Positions 1 through 11,724 of a stretch of DNA of 64,000 bases are shown here, in pieces. The stretch's first letter is position 1, and each line of letters opens with the position of its first letter. A model generated the notes under the pieces. That model saw only the letters and a program-made list of their open reading frames with translations, had not been told where the DNA came from and did no database searches. The stretch lies in the NCBI GenBank assembly GCA_021399435.1, contig JAJTUP010000020.1, forward strand, positions 496,001 to 560,000, in the 5' to 3' direction. Made by a program: the position numbers and the translations under genes. This DNA comes from Diaporthe sp. PMI_573. Lineage: Eukaryota > Ascomycota > Sordariomycetes > Diaporthales > Diaporthaceae.

Positions 1-1552
1 CGTTAAGATACACCGTCCACGGGTTGAAGAATGGATAAACACATGTCCGACTGCGCCTCAACTCTTAATCCCAGCATTTGAACAGTGGGTACGGTACTGC
101 ACTGTGTATCACATGGAATTCCCCGTGGCATGGTAAGTTCTGATCTGTCGATTGTTCATGTGGAGCTCCGGTAGCTTGTCGCAAAATTGGGTCTCAGATC
201 ACAGCATGGATCTCGCTCGCGCCCGCCCGCACAGCGACCGCCAAGTCTTTAAGGCCTGGAGTGTACGTACACTGGAGGGACTATCCCACGCATCCCATGT
301 CCCACAATGCCCAAGATTCCACAGTTGGAGGTTTTCATCTCTCAATTCTCGTACGGCGGGTCCACCCGAAGGGCGGCAGCGACACCCGAATTCGCCTGCG
401 GATCAAGGCCCCACCGCGAGTTTCTGGGACGACCCGTTCGTTGTTAGCTTGGAGTAGGCAGATATTTGTGAGGCTAGCTGTGATTTACAATGCTTGATAA
501 TAGTCATGGCACGATCTACTGTGTAGTCGGCTCACATAGATCGGCTGATAATATTTTGTGGCCTAATTTCCAGATTCCCTGGGACGGCCCGTGGGGATGT
601 ACCAGCTACAAGTGCAGAATTTTGCATAGGCGCGTTCGGATTCCCCGCGTCCCTCGGGACAAGCAATCTGATCCGGCCGTTGTGCCCCAGGGCCAAGAAC
701 CCCTGCCCAGAGATACCATCAGCCCAGAGAGGAAGGTTGGTAAGAGAGGCCGCAGCGTGGCGTCTATGTGATATGCTAATTCCTCAATTGTTGGGAGCCC
801 TGACAATGCCAGCACGAGTAGTAAGTCAGTCAGTCAGTCCGTCGATGTCTACACTATCTTGCAAAGACGTGACATCGGAGTTCCCGGTGCGCCGTTCTAA
901 TTGTTATGCATGTTCACTAGACCCGACGGCTCGCAAACTAGTGTGCAAGCTGTCAAGTGTCAACTCCAGGGCTGGCTACCGCGACGGTTGGCTTGAACGG
1001 CTAAGCCCCGGCACTGCAGATCTGGGGCTGGAAGGCCCTGTGGGGGGGGGGGGGAACAGAGGATCCACCTGGAGAGGAAAATGGCAGGGTGGTATTCTCT
1101 GTTTCACTACCTAAAACGGCAACCTCCTAAGAGATGTCACATTTTGACACCTGCGAGCAGGGTCAGGGCGTTCTCGGCGTCCCATAGCAGCTTTTGTGGG
1201 GAACCTTGGAAGCACGATGTGACTCGCGTGGTTCAGTGGGCCGTGGCTCTTGAGATCCTGTTTATCGAGAAGATCTTATCACGCGGGACAGAACCAGACC
1301 GTTTGGCCAGATCCGTCTGCGCATCTGGGACGAACCGTCCCAAGCAATTAGTGCCCTGTGACCCTTCGAAAGGATCCAAGGATCCACCCAAATGCTTGAG
1401 TACCTGCCTATCCCGTGCAGTCTCCCGCATGATCATCTGGTCTCAGTGCATTTTCGGGTTGGCTCGCCAAGTATCTACATGCGTGGACGACTTGTGAACT
1501 CTGGATTACGAAGCAACGTAGCAATAATAATGATACAATTTCTATTCCAGTC
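1..1552. other. Stretch without a recognisable gene
   Basis: Only short overlapping open frames are present, none with recognisable motifs or a convincing splice pattern. A run of 13 G lies near 1042-1054. It may hold the 3' flank of the FAD monooxygenase that ends at 1553. Confidence 0.5.
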
Positions 1553-3365
1553 CTATGCAAAGACCGTGGCCAAGTAATCCCTCCAGCCATTTCCGTCCCC
1601 CACATACCCGATATACATGTCCGGACGAATGACGACAGTGAATGACTCGTCGGGTCCGATCAGGACTGACCTGAAGGCCTCCCCGGTCGACGGTGACCCG
1701 GCAGCGCTTGCAGGGAGCAACGCCATGACCCTGGCAATGTCCCCGAAGCTGGATGTACTTCCCTCTTCAAGTGATCCGCCGATCGAAAGGACAAGGTATT
1801 TGCCGTACTCGACGATAGAGTACAGGCGAGTGGCTTCTTGTGAGGCGCCGGCCACAGGCGTAAGCTCAAGGTCAGGGCATCGCTTTCCAGCTATCCAAAG
1901 TCCCCTGCTGGAGACATGGATAAGCTCTGACCCTACTTCGTCATAGGAAACACCCATTCCTAGCGAAACTTTATCAGCAAGATCCACACAGGGGTTCTCG
2001 GCCGAGGCACAACATACCTGTAATGTAACCTGCGTTCTTTTCGATCGTCGAGACATACTTTGTGGCAGTTCGGACGGTGTCCCGGACCAGGGCCGCAGCG
2101 ACGTCGATGACGTTCTGGGCGACTGTCCTCCGCTCCCTGTCGTAGCTGCGGATAAGCTTAAGCGCGCCATCCTGCGTCAGCCGCTGGTTCTTGACGGCTG
2201 TAGCGACTCGCCAGCCGAGGGCAAATGCATCTGCGACGCCGGTATTCAACCCCTGGCCGCCGTTGACAGAATGCACATGTGCGGCGTCTCCCGCGAGCAA
2301 TATGCGCCCCCTGCCCTCTTTTGTGACAAATGTGCTTGCTATTCTCTCCTTGACTGTTTTGTGCACCCTTGTTAGATTTCACAATTTGTGCAGCGGTACA
2401 GGGTCTAGAGCAGCTCACCATCGAATGTGCTGAACCACTCAGTCTTCTTGAACTCGACCTTGTGCGGCGCGAGATGCTCACGGATGCTGTTCTCCGCCCT
2501 CTCCTGGGTGACTTCGCCGCCCTTGAGGAGGACATAGAACCGGGCCATGCCGCGCTCCCTGGGGATCCAGGAAACACGCGCCTCGCCGTTGAGTTCGAAC
2601 GTCACGATCTCCGGCGACACAGGGAAGTCCGTCTCAATGAAGGTGTCCAGAACCGCCCACAGCATCTCGGGCTTCGTGCCAGTGAAGCTTATCCCGAGCG
2701 CGCTGCGGATAGTGGAGCGCGCTCCATCGGCTGCGACAGCGTACTTTGCGTGGATCTTGCGGCCGAGATCGGTGGACACCGAGACGCTGTCGTCTGACTC
2801 CTTGATGCCGGTGACATTCTCGCTGTAGTGCACGCTCGTGGCGAGTTCCTTGAGCCGCTGCGTCAAGATTTCCTCGACCACGGGCTGGCCGATCATGAGG
2901 AAGTTCTTGTGCAGGCAGTGCTCGAGGCTGACCCACCACTTGTTCTGGCGAGACTTCCACTCTCCCCCGCCAAAGGTTGAGCTTGCTGCGATTTGTTCAG
3001 AAATTGAAGATGTGATATTGTGTTTCGGGAGTTTGAGAGTTTGAGAGTTTGAGACTTACTGTTACATTTCAAGCCATCGGGGATAAGCTGGTCCAGAATA
3101 CCGACCACCTCGAAATATTGCTGGGTCCGAGCATTGAGTGCATCTGCCCTTCCCAAGTCCAAAGGACCAGATTTTGCGTCTTGTAACGAGGTCATCAGCC
3201 ATTGGGGACATGAAGTAGGACAATGAGCAGTGACTTACCAACTATGCTGACGGTGAGACCAAGTCGGCGGGCTAAAAGCGCCGATAGCAGCCCAGTTGGA
3301 CCGCCGCCAACGACGACGAGATCAACGTGCTCTTCCATCTCACTTGCTGCAAGGTACTCGCCCAT
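1553..3365 (-). CDS. FAD-dependent aromatic monooxygenase (phenol hydroxylase/PheA-TfdB type)
   Basis: Five exons on the minus strand (3365-3239, 3179-3060, 2985-2419, 2353-2018, 1968-1553) join in frame to about 521 residues. The N terminus has the dinucleotide-binding motif VVVGGGPTGLLSALLARRLG. A conserved DALNARTQQY segment follows the first intron, and the second FAD motif is LLAGDAAHVHSVNGGQG. The C terminus (RPDMYIGYVG) resembles the thioredoxin-like domain of phenol hydroxylases. These flavoenzymes use NAD(P)H and O2 to hydroxylate aromatic substrates, here probably in the cytosol. The start at 3365 is the first ATG before the GXGXXG motif; a second in-frame ATG lies nine codons on. 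The gene is divergent from the isocyanide synthase at 4708, sharing a 1.3-kb upstream region, which suggests a tailoring role. Family assignment is firm; the substrate is unknown. Confidence 0.9.
3029..3052. repeat. 8-bp tandem repeat inside an intron
   Basis: Three perfect copies of GAGTTTGA lie just inside the 5' end of the second intron of the FAD monooxygenase, directly after the donor on the minus strand. The unit is not a multiple of three, consistent with non-coding sequence. Confidence 0.8.
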
Positions 3366-4707
3366 TGTGATAGAGATGCCCTCAAAGAATTATCGGCTGA
3401 AATCGGCAGAGTTGTTGGCTCAGTGAACGTAGTAGATGACGAATGTTGGATGCTTCCCGGCGTGAACCCTGATCGGCGCCGCACCTGAAGGCTTAAGTGT
3501 GAATATCCGAATGACAGGACTGTGTTGACGACTCAGTGGCTGGCCACGATCGGATGTCGCCGGTTGCTGCGATGAGAACACCACGAGCTGTTCCTGCGTT
3601 AGCCGTCACCCGGTGGAGATGTGACGATCGTTCGGGGGCTCCACAATGTTATTTTCAAGATCGCCCGAGGGGGAGGAGCCTTATGGGGGCAGTGTCTGGA
3701 TGATTGTGAACCCCTGATCCAGGAGTTGGGCAACTGATTCACCTGAATATCGTAAGATTATAAAACCGGGCTGTATGCCAAAATATTTACCCCAATGGGC
3801 GGAACAAACATGGTTGTGAATTTGTGGTACCACCTCGGAAACATCCCGCCAGCATAGGCTGGCACTGGAGGGGGGGACGAGGCTTGGCAGCCGAGGACGA
3901 TGCGACGTTGACTGGCCACGGCCCTGGAGCGATTTCGAGTAAGGCGCCGAAAACCTCCGCGCGCCTGTGTGGGTTAATGACAATATGGGTCCCTCGCCCG
4001 CGCTCTGCAGATCTTTGTGCCATGTACCACAGTACTATACCATGTACTTTGTACATGCAATATCCAGAGCAAGGGTCTTTTCCGTCTTGCAAGGCTGAGT
4101 CGAGACCTCGGCCAGAGATGGCACATCGATCATGCAAACTCGGTCCGCCGCCAAGCCCTCCACCCTGACACTTGAATATGGGCTGCAATATGGGCAGCAC
4201 AGCGACTGTGGGGACGCGATCGCCGATTGGAACTGGGCCGATGAGACAGGTTCGCTGATGATTGTCCCACCGGGTCGGAAGCCATGCGGGCGCCACTGCG
4301 GCGTAGCATGCGTGTGTCCGAGACCAAGCTGGAAACATTTTCCTGCTTCCTGATGGGGACATCCGGGCCTGGGCTCAGGAGGTATGGTGATATCGGCTAA
4401 TGTCGCTCATCAGATCTGGCAACGGCTCGATTAGTAACGATCTACTAAAAACAAGGTCGCCTGAGCAGCCAAAGCCTCGGTCTGATGTATCAGTCGAGAT
4501 TAAATATATGGTTAAATAATCTTGTCCTTGACGGTACTTCACGTAGACCTTCTCATTCACACCCTTCAAGTTACTCACATTACCAGACCTTCGCCACAAC
4601 ATCGGCCGTTTAGCAGGTCCATCTCCGTTGTTTTGTTACCTTCCATTTTCTCTCCTCGATACCACCCTTGGTTGCTGCTTTTGAAGTGAAGCAAACAACC
4701 TTGCGCC
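3366..4707. promoter_or_regulatory. Shared divergent intergenic region
   Basis: A 1.3-kb gap lies between the start codons of the FAD monooxygenase (-) and the isocyanide synthase (+). No gene is convincing here. The head-to-head layout makes it a likely shared regulatory region for the putative cluster. I identified no specific operator. Confidence 0.4.
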
Positions 4708-6820
4708 ATGCCTTCAGCAATCGCAGTCGACGTGGCCACACCGGCGCTGCCAACAGGCAAGATGTCGCCGTCACTTCTACTCCAGCCCACAAAGCTGGAT
4801 GAACAAGCTTTGGAGACTGCCTCCCAGATACTTGGCGTCATCGCTCGCTACCGACTGAGTCACAAGTCTACCCCAAAGTCCGATGAGGGTGACTTGAAGT
4901 TCCTCGCCCAGATTTACAGCAAGGTCAGAGCGGGCCGGGTGATCAACATGTGCCTGCCCGCCTTTCCTTTCAAGTCACCCAACTCTACCACAAAAGTGCT
5001 TGGCCACCTTCCCGACAAGGCAGAGGAGGTTGCTCTTGCTCACCTTAACGGATTGTGTGATGCGATCAAGAACATCTACCCTCCTGGGTCCGAGCTCACC
5101 ATCATCTCCGATGGCCTTGTGTACAATGGTAAGGGATGATTATTCTCTAGTACTCAGCTCATGCATACTGATTTGTACGTTCAGATCTCCTCGGCGTTCC
5201 GGACAGAAACGTCTGGGCCTACGGCGAGGCCCTGCGTTCCATGAGCGCAGCCAAGGAATTCAACAACATCAAGTTCAACCGACTCAAGGATCTGGTGCAC
5301 GTCGATGTACCAGATGAGATGGACGACATCACATACGTGACCAACGCGACAAATTTCCGTTTGGCCCTGCTGAACTCCTTCAGCAAGCGTGACTACGACG
5401 TTGACTTGAAGATTGCCGATCACGAGGACACTTGTCTGACATACCGAGGTTACCTAAAGTTCCTAGAAACCGACCTGCAGACCGTTTACCCAATCAACGA
5501 AGAGAGGTCAAAGAAGAAGTACAAGAAGGGACTTGGTTACATCGCCAAGCAAATGCTGTTCAGAGGCGATGTAAGTTTGCCGAATCTTACCATCTAGCGC
5601 ACGGGACAACGAGCTGACAACGATTTAGGCATTCGCACGCGCAGTCAGAGAGACCTTCTCAGACCACCTTCGACTGTCAATCCACCCCTCGACTGGTGAA
5701 TCAAAGATTTCAGTCAGCCCTCTGCCAACGGATACGTTCTACACAACACCATGGCACAGCACCGTAGCATTTAGACTCGATGGCACTGTTACCAGCGGGC
5801 TCCGTTCCGAGTTCGAGAACGACCCCAAGCTGGAGCTGATATATGAGGATGGCCGACCAAGCTACTTCCGCGAGAAGTCTGACCTGCTCTCCTGGGCAGA
5901 AGAGAAAGGCGGAATCACCTGCGAGCCAATTTACCCCGCTGGTATCACAATTCGGCCCGCCCTCGGCCCTGGAAAGCTATCCATCCATGACGTCGACTCG
6001 GCCAAGGTTCGGGCACTGTCGGAGATCAACTCGCCCATCATCATGCGCGGCTTCTCCAAGACCACAGATAGGGATCTTTTCGTCGCAAAATCGGAGGAGC
6101 TCGGCAAGCCACTGCCGTGGAAGTTCGGGCTCGTGCTGGAGGTGAAGGACCGCGGCGCAGACACGAGGGGGCTCAACAATGTCCTCTCTGCTGAGTGGAT
6201 GCCATTCCACTACGACGGCCTGTTCAAGACTGAGAAGAGAATCAAAGAGGATGGCACTGAGGAACTGGTTTCAGTCCCACCACAGTAAGTTCGGCTGTCT
6301 AACATCCTGTGACGGACAGACTGCTGACAATCACACCTCCAGATTCCAACTCTTCACGGGCGTGACAAGCTCCCCGAAGACAACAGGCTACACACTCTTC
6401 TCGAGCTCCACTCTCATGTTCAAGTACCTCCCGGAGGACCTGGACCTCAGCTACCTGCGCAAGCTGACCTTCGGCGTGAGCACCTCGTCCTTCGACGCGA
6501 CCAAGCTGCGCGGCCTGCCCCTAATTATCGACCACCCCACGACGGGCAAGCCGTGCCTGCGGTACCACGAGCCCTGGCCGCAGTCCAAGACGACCTTTGA
6601 CCCGACCTACGTCACCATCGAGGACGAGAACGGGCCCGTTGAGAACAACGACGCCCTGTGCGCGGCGATCGACAGCCTCCTGCATGACCGCCGTGTGGCG
6701 TACTGGCACTCTTGGGAGAAGGGAGACCTGGTAGTCTCGGATAACATCCTGATGATGCACACGCGGAGTGATTTCACGGCCGGGTGTGACCGGGAGCTGT
6801 GGCGGATCCACTTTGACTAA
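4708..6820 (+). CDS. Isocyanide synthase (DIT1/PvcA) fused to TauD-type Fe/2OG dioxygenase
   Basis: Exons 4708-5128, 5185-5570, 5629-6284 and 6343-6820 join in frame to 646 residues. Roughly residues 20-330 are a DIT1/PvcA isocyanide synthase domain, with characteristic segments such as MCLPAFPFKSPN, HLPDKAEEVAL, ISDGLVYNDLLGVPD and VWAYGEALRSM. This domain converts an amino-acid amine to an isonitrile using ribulose 5-phosphate. The C-terminal third is a TauD/TfdA oxygenase with the iron ligands H463-x-D465 (FHYDG) and distal H627 (MMHTRSD), plus a C-terminal LWRIHFD arginine. The two-domain fusion is known in fungal isocyanide synthases; bacterial PvcA and PvcB are separate proteins. Neighbouring oxidoreductase genes fit a small biosynthetic cluster. 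The starting amino acid (Tyr, Trp, Val or other) cannot be read from sequence alone. Confidence 0.93.
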
Positions 6821-7546
6821 GACGGGAGTGTCTGTCGGTAATACTACAAATTGTATAAAAGTAGCATGTGCATTGAGCGGAATTGAATTTTTGGTTTCTA
6901 CACAAGTTTGGCGTCATCACGCCTCTAGATCGTCCTGTGCGCCGTGGAGTTGTACAACCGGTAGTCAATTGGATCACAGCATTTACTCAAGTCTACTACC
7001 ATCAATAATACATATGCATTGCACATGAGCCTCATTGTGAAAACTCAAGGTCGTCCCTTGCATATTTGTATCGTAAATTCGCATGATGTTCCCATGCGAA
7101 ACACAGCTAGAGGTTCAGCATCTTGAGGACGGGCCCGAAGCAAGGCTGTCTCGCAAGGCGTTGAAGGACCCACTTAAACCTGTCATATGTAGCCAAGGAA
7201 AAGCAGCACGAGTGCTCCATAATGTCGTTGAAACAAAGCTTCGAAGGCACCGGTCGATCTACCATGCATGACTCCCCGTCCCATGCGGCTGTCAAGTATT
7301 TCCCGAAAGTCTATCGTTGCGCAATCCGAACATGGACCAGATGAACTCTAAATTGTGACAAGCAAATCCCGAATCACTAGCAGCAACTGACAAGGGGTCA
7401 ACTTAATATTTCTCCATCGCCAAGAACGGCTCTAGCGCACAATGTTGCTGCGGACAACGGGAAACTCAGAAACACCGAGGCAAGCGCTGTCTCCGCTCCA
7501 TACACACGGCTATCATCACTACATCCCTCCCTCTCCACGTGTCACA
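6821..7546. other. Intergenic region
   Basis: This holds the 3' flank of the isocyanide synthase and the 5' flank of the short-chain reductase. I see no supported gene. An ATG at 7442 is in frame with the reductase but would add 35 residues before the canonical Rossmann start. Confidence 0.5.
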
Positions 7547-8451
7547 ATGGCAGCCAGATCGATCCTCATCACAGGTTGCAGCAAAGGCGGCATCGGCGAC
7601 GGGCTGGCCCGCGAGTTCAAGTCCAGAGGGCTGCGCGTCTTCGCGGCGGGACGCGACCCGGCCAAGCTGGCCCACCTGCACGACGTCGGCATCACGGTCC
7701 TCGTCCTGGATGTCACTGACTCGGAGTCGGTGGCTTCGGCCGCCGAGACCGTCCGCCTGGCCAACGAGGGCCGCGGCCTGGACATACTCGTCAATAATGC
7801 CGGGGTAAATCATTATATGCCGTTCGCGGACTGCGCCGTTGAAGACATCCGGCGCGTCTTTGAGGCCAATGTCATCGGCGTGTTCGCCGTGACGCAGGCG
7901 TTCTTGCCTCTCCTTATCGAAGCCAAGGGGACGGTCGCGAACATAGGGTCTGTCAATGAGGTCTTCACTCCGCCGTTCCAGGCCGCCTACAACGCCAGCA
8001 AGGCGGCCATCTCGGCCTTCTCCGACACGATACGGACCGAGCTCTTGCCCTTTGGCGTCAAGGTCGTTCACATTAGAACCGGGGCCATAAGGTCCAACCT
8101 GTTCAGGTCGGAGCACCCGGGCGACAAGATGCCCTCCGGGAGCATGTACTCGCCCTGCAAGAGTAAAGTCGAGGACCGCACGTTCATGGATGGAGTAAAG
8201 TTTGCCACGCCGGAGGAATATGCAAAGGAGGTTGCCAATGATCTGCTGGGCAAGCCGGGTCCGGTTCTCTGGAGGGGACCAACGGCGGGTATAGGAAGGC
8301 TGCTGAGCTACTTCGCGTGGCCTGGAATGATGGTGAGTGGTATGATCCGCTAAGAAGTCTACAAAATGCTAACATCCTGTGGCAGCACTCGGTTTACTTG
8401 AAGAGATTTGGCTTGGCTGCTTTGATGTCATCAAAGTCAAAGTCTGCCTAA
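7547..8451 (+). CDS. Short-chain dehydrogenase/reductase (AYR1-like classical SDR)
   Basis: Two exons, 7547-8332 and 8386-8451, give 283 residues. The 53-bp intron has donor GTGAGT, branch point TGCTAAC and acceptor CAG; splicing gives the C terminus HSVYLKRFGLAALMSSKS, whereas reading through ends at 8353. The start ATG directly precedes the Rossmann motif ILITGCSKGGIGDGLA, a nucleotide-binding variant seen in 1-acyldihydroxyacetone-phosphate reductase-like SDRs. NNAGVN, a catalytic serine in NIGSVNE and the YNASK active-site motif are all present. The enzyme reduces or oxidises a carbonyl or alcohol with NAD(P)(H). Its location 0.7 kb downstream of the isocyanide synthase, on the same strand, makes it a candidate cluster tailoring enzyme, but it could equally be a lipid-metabolism gene at the cluster edge. 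Confidence 0.9.
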
Positions 8452-8658
8452 ATAAACTACCACGACGGTGGTCGACTTTGTCTCAAGGCCGTAATGAAAT
8501 ACAAGCCGCCTTATCCAACATGGAACCCACACTGGCCAGTCAAAGCGCAATAAGCCATCTTGAAATTTCCTGCCGTGTCAATCACGGCCATCCGACCGTT
8601 CTGTGTCATCACACGCAATCTGTGCCCAACAGCAGCAAAGCAGAAATATTTTCGGCCC

Positions 8659-10285
8659 TTATGTTGTAGTACGGTTCACCCATCCTTCCACATCGCCATC
8701 GAATCCAGGCATGCGGACGGAAAATTCGGCTTCTTCATCCGGACTTGTAGCGTGCTTCCGGTCCTGCCGCTTTGGCGGGGGAGCAGTGTCCGAGTCCGAG
8801 GAGAGCCTTCTTTTGCTGCTCGACTCAGACGTCGACTTGCTGCGTTCGCTCGACTTGTCCTTTGACTTTTCCGCGGAGTTGAGTCTCGACCGGTGCTTCG
8901 ACCGGTGTTTCGATCGGCGCTTCGAGTGGCGCTTCGAGTGGCGCTTCGAAGGCTGTTGTGACTTGTGGCGCGATCTTCGGCGTGACTTCCGCTTCGACTT
9001 CCCGGTCTTGGCTTTCTTGATCTCCTTGCGATTTTCGTCATCCTCGTCGTCGCCGTCGTTGTCGTTCTCGTCGGCGAAGGCCGCACGGAACTGCTCCGCC
9101 ACGGCACGGCCGATCCATTCCACCATTGCAGGTGGCACGGAGTTGCCGAGCTGCCGGATATTGGCCACGTTGCTGGTGTTTTGGAGTTCGAAACTGTCTG
9201 GGAACCCCTGAATTCTGCACAGTTCCCGCAGATGAAGCTTGCGGGCTACCAGGCCTCCCTCATCGGCGCCCGGTGTCAGGAACCACCCTCGCCAATTGTC
9301 TGAAGTTGTGATGCAAGGGTGGTGCCCAAGGTCATGATAGATCTTGCCGTGCCCAGCTCCAGTGCGGGAATCCTGCAGTTCCCCAAGATTCAGGATTCCT
9401 GAGTGAGTTCGCCATCTACTGGGGACATTGTCCACAATGTCCTCCCACGCAGCTCCAGGCGATTTCATCCTCGTCCATTTGATGCGAACCTCTTCTTCTT
9501 TGAGTTTCTTAAAGTACTTCAGATCCGGAAAGTCCACGGCGAGTAGCAATTCACGAATCGTCACTCGCTTGCCGCCTGGTACCGGAGGAAACTTGAAGGG
9601 AAGTCCAGGTACGTCCTCCCGGACTGCGACGCTGAAACCACGTTTGCGATGCTGCGGCACGCCAAATTCCCCGGCAGATAAGATGTTGTAGCAGCACATG
9701 TATCCAGCCTTCTTGAAAGCGTCATCCAGATCCCTGTACCATGGCTTGTCGGGATGGAAAAAGAATGCCACATTCTCCAAAAGAACAGCAACCGGACGTT
9801 TCGCTGCTGCAATTTCGACAATATACCTTCTCAAGTCGCCGTAGAGGGGACAGTTGTCACCTTCTTTCTTGCCCATCGAACTGAAGGGTTGGCATGGAAA
9901 TCCCGCTGCGAGCACTAAGAAGACTGGTTAGCTACGAGAACGGCGTCTGATGTGCACAGCATCGTGGGACGGAGCACTCGTTACCCAGTGCATGTTGTGA
10001 AGACGAAAGAACATTTGAAGTCCACCTCTGTATGGCATTGTTTGCCGATGATGGATGAAGCTGCTTACCATGGTGGGGTGGAATGTTGTCCAGTCTGTGG
10101 TGGAAGACGTCTCGAATATCAGCGCACTCGACACGGTATGTTGCATCTGGACTTCGGTTGTTCTTGTACGTTTCTACGGCAGCATCGTCGATATCATTCG
10201 CGTAGACACATTCGAAACCAGCAGCTTCGACGCCAATGCGAAAGCCGCCAATGCCGCAGAACAGGTCGACAAATGTGGGTGCCAT
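8659..10285 (-). CDS. Bacterial-type DNA (cytosine-5) methyltransferase with RS-rich tail
   Basis: Two exons on the minus strand (10285-10069 and 9914-8659) with a 154-bp intron give 490 residues. Motif I is FVDLFCGIGGFRIG, motif IV is AGFPCQPFS with the catalytic Cys at residue 80, motif VI is ENV (119-121), motif VIII is QHRKR (160-164), and late motifs RELCRIQGFPDSF and QLGNSVPPAM complete the fold. Together these form a compact, canonical C5 methyltransferase of the kind found in bacterial type II systems. There is no BAH, RFTS or SNF2 domain as in DIM-2, DNMT1 or DNMT5. ENV and PCQPFS also differ from RID/Masc1 and from DNMT2. After the catalytic core comes an acidic DEND-type stretch, then about 100 residues rich in Arg, Ser, Lys and His, resembling a nuclear-localising RS tail. 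The start at 10285 lies six codons before motif I; an in-frame upstream ATG at 10375 would add 30 residues. Confidence 0.92.
8895..8950 (-). repeat. 12-bp in-frame tandem repeat in the methyltransferase tail
   Basis: About four and a half copies of a 12-bp unit (plus-strand form GCTTCGAGTGGC) encode repeated Arg-His-Ser-Lys tetrapeptides in the basic tail of the cytosine methyltransferase. Two adjacent copies are identical, so expansion is recent or ongoing. Confidence 0.8.
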
Positions 10286-11724
10286 GATCCGCGTCGTTCG
10301 TGCTGATCTGGGGGAGGCATGAAGTCTACTGCTAGCAATAATTCTCACACAGACGATGCGTGTTCGCTCAAGCATGCTTTTAATAGGAGACGTAGGTAAT
10401 TTAATTAGACCGCCTTTGCCAACTATTGCCCACGTTTCTCGGACTTGGTCATCTCCGCCGCCTCAGGATTCTGGATGCGCTTGAAACAGATGTTTCCCAA
10501 AGCCCCATTGTTTATGAATTTCTGTAGGTCTTTCAAGATTCGTCTGACTGAATGACCCCCGAACAAGCATATGACCGTGGCTGCAATCCCAGGCAACCGG
10601 AGCCTGGGTTCGTTGCCTCTGTCTTGAACATCACAAGAAAGAAATGCAAAGCTTGAATCAATGTGGGGGCACCGTATTGAACAAATCCCTACATCCATTG
10701 TCAGATCAACGGCAGTTCAAACAATGCAAGCACTTCGAGTTGTGGTGTTTGTATGGTCTCCACCAAGCCGAGTTAACACATCAACTCAATAAAATCAAAG
10801 TCACTGCAAACTTGGTTTTGATGCTATCAAGAACAATGCCCTTCTTGACAGCCAACAGATTCGGGCCCCAGAATTCGAGCAATGTACCTACCGATAGAAG
10901 AAGAATTTGTAAAGAAGCACCACTTTCCTTAAAGTTATTGGATCTAAGGCATGACACCTGGCGCAACTTTAAGAAATATATCCCAATAATTTGAGTTACT
11001 CAAGGCTTGACCAATGCTTGTGGTTGAATTCATCGGACACAGGGCCGACAAAGATCTACTCCACTGACTTCAGTGGGGTGGCTTTTAATAGAAATGGGGC
11101 GTGGCCAACAGGATGTCCACCACAACAAGCGAGAGCCAATGATACGCATCTGATGCACCTGAAAGAGGCCTGACTGTTGGTGCCCTGGTGATATTTTTGG
11201 TGGTCATGGTGGATTCATCGCTTAACCTGATGGAAAAAAAACATTCAATTGTGCTCAACCTGTTCTCTCTTGACATTTCAGCATCCACAGCCCAGTAAGA
11301 AGCCTATTGGGAAGATGTTTCGCCCATCTTCAAACGATCATGCTTTTCGTGCATGAGACTCCTCTCGTCTATTTCTGTAATCAATGCCAATGCTTTATAT
11401 ATGGCCAACAGGTTCCCACATTACAGGTCCAAGTAGGTCACTAATAATGGAGCAAGTTTCCACAGTAGCCACTACCTTGACCAGCCGAGTCCTACATTCC
11501 AGCCGGCCATGTCGCAGTCTGCTACAACAAATGGCCAATCACTCAGCCATATATTGTGGCACTGCAGCTTCTTTCCTGGCAAGGACCGAAATCTCATCGA
11601 AACCCTCCTGTATTTATAGAACCATGAATACCCGCTGCCTTGGCTTGAAATTCTCATTGGAGCCCAACCTTGTCATTTGTCAAAATTTCAGTGCCTGCGA
11701 ATTTCATGCCATTCAATTCATTGA
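10286..11724. other. A+T-rich intergenic stretch
   Basis: No open frame here shows recognisable motifs. The stretch is visibly richer in A+T than its neighbours and may be old, mutated repeat DNA. I saw no clear terminal repeats or transposase remnants. Confidence 0.4.

Noticed and set aside
152..1497. Several open frames of 60-144 codons near the left end
   Set aside because: No motifs, no splice pattern, overlapping in many frames; likely chance.
2369..2797. Plus-strand frames opposite the FAD monooxygenase
   Set aside because: Antisense shadows of well-supported exons.
3787..4362. Minus-strand frame of 191 codons in the divergent promoter region
   Set aside because: No recognisable motif and it lies in the shared upstream region; composition looks random.
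7466..8116. Minus-strand frame of 216 codons antisense to the short-chain reductase
   Set aside because: Shadow of a real gene with strong G+C bias at third codon positions.
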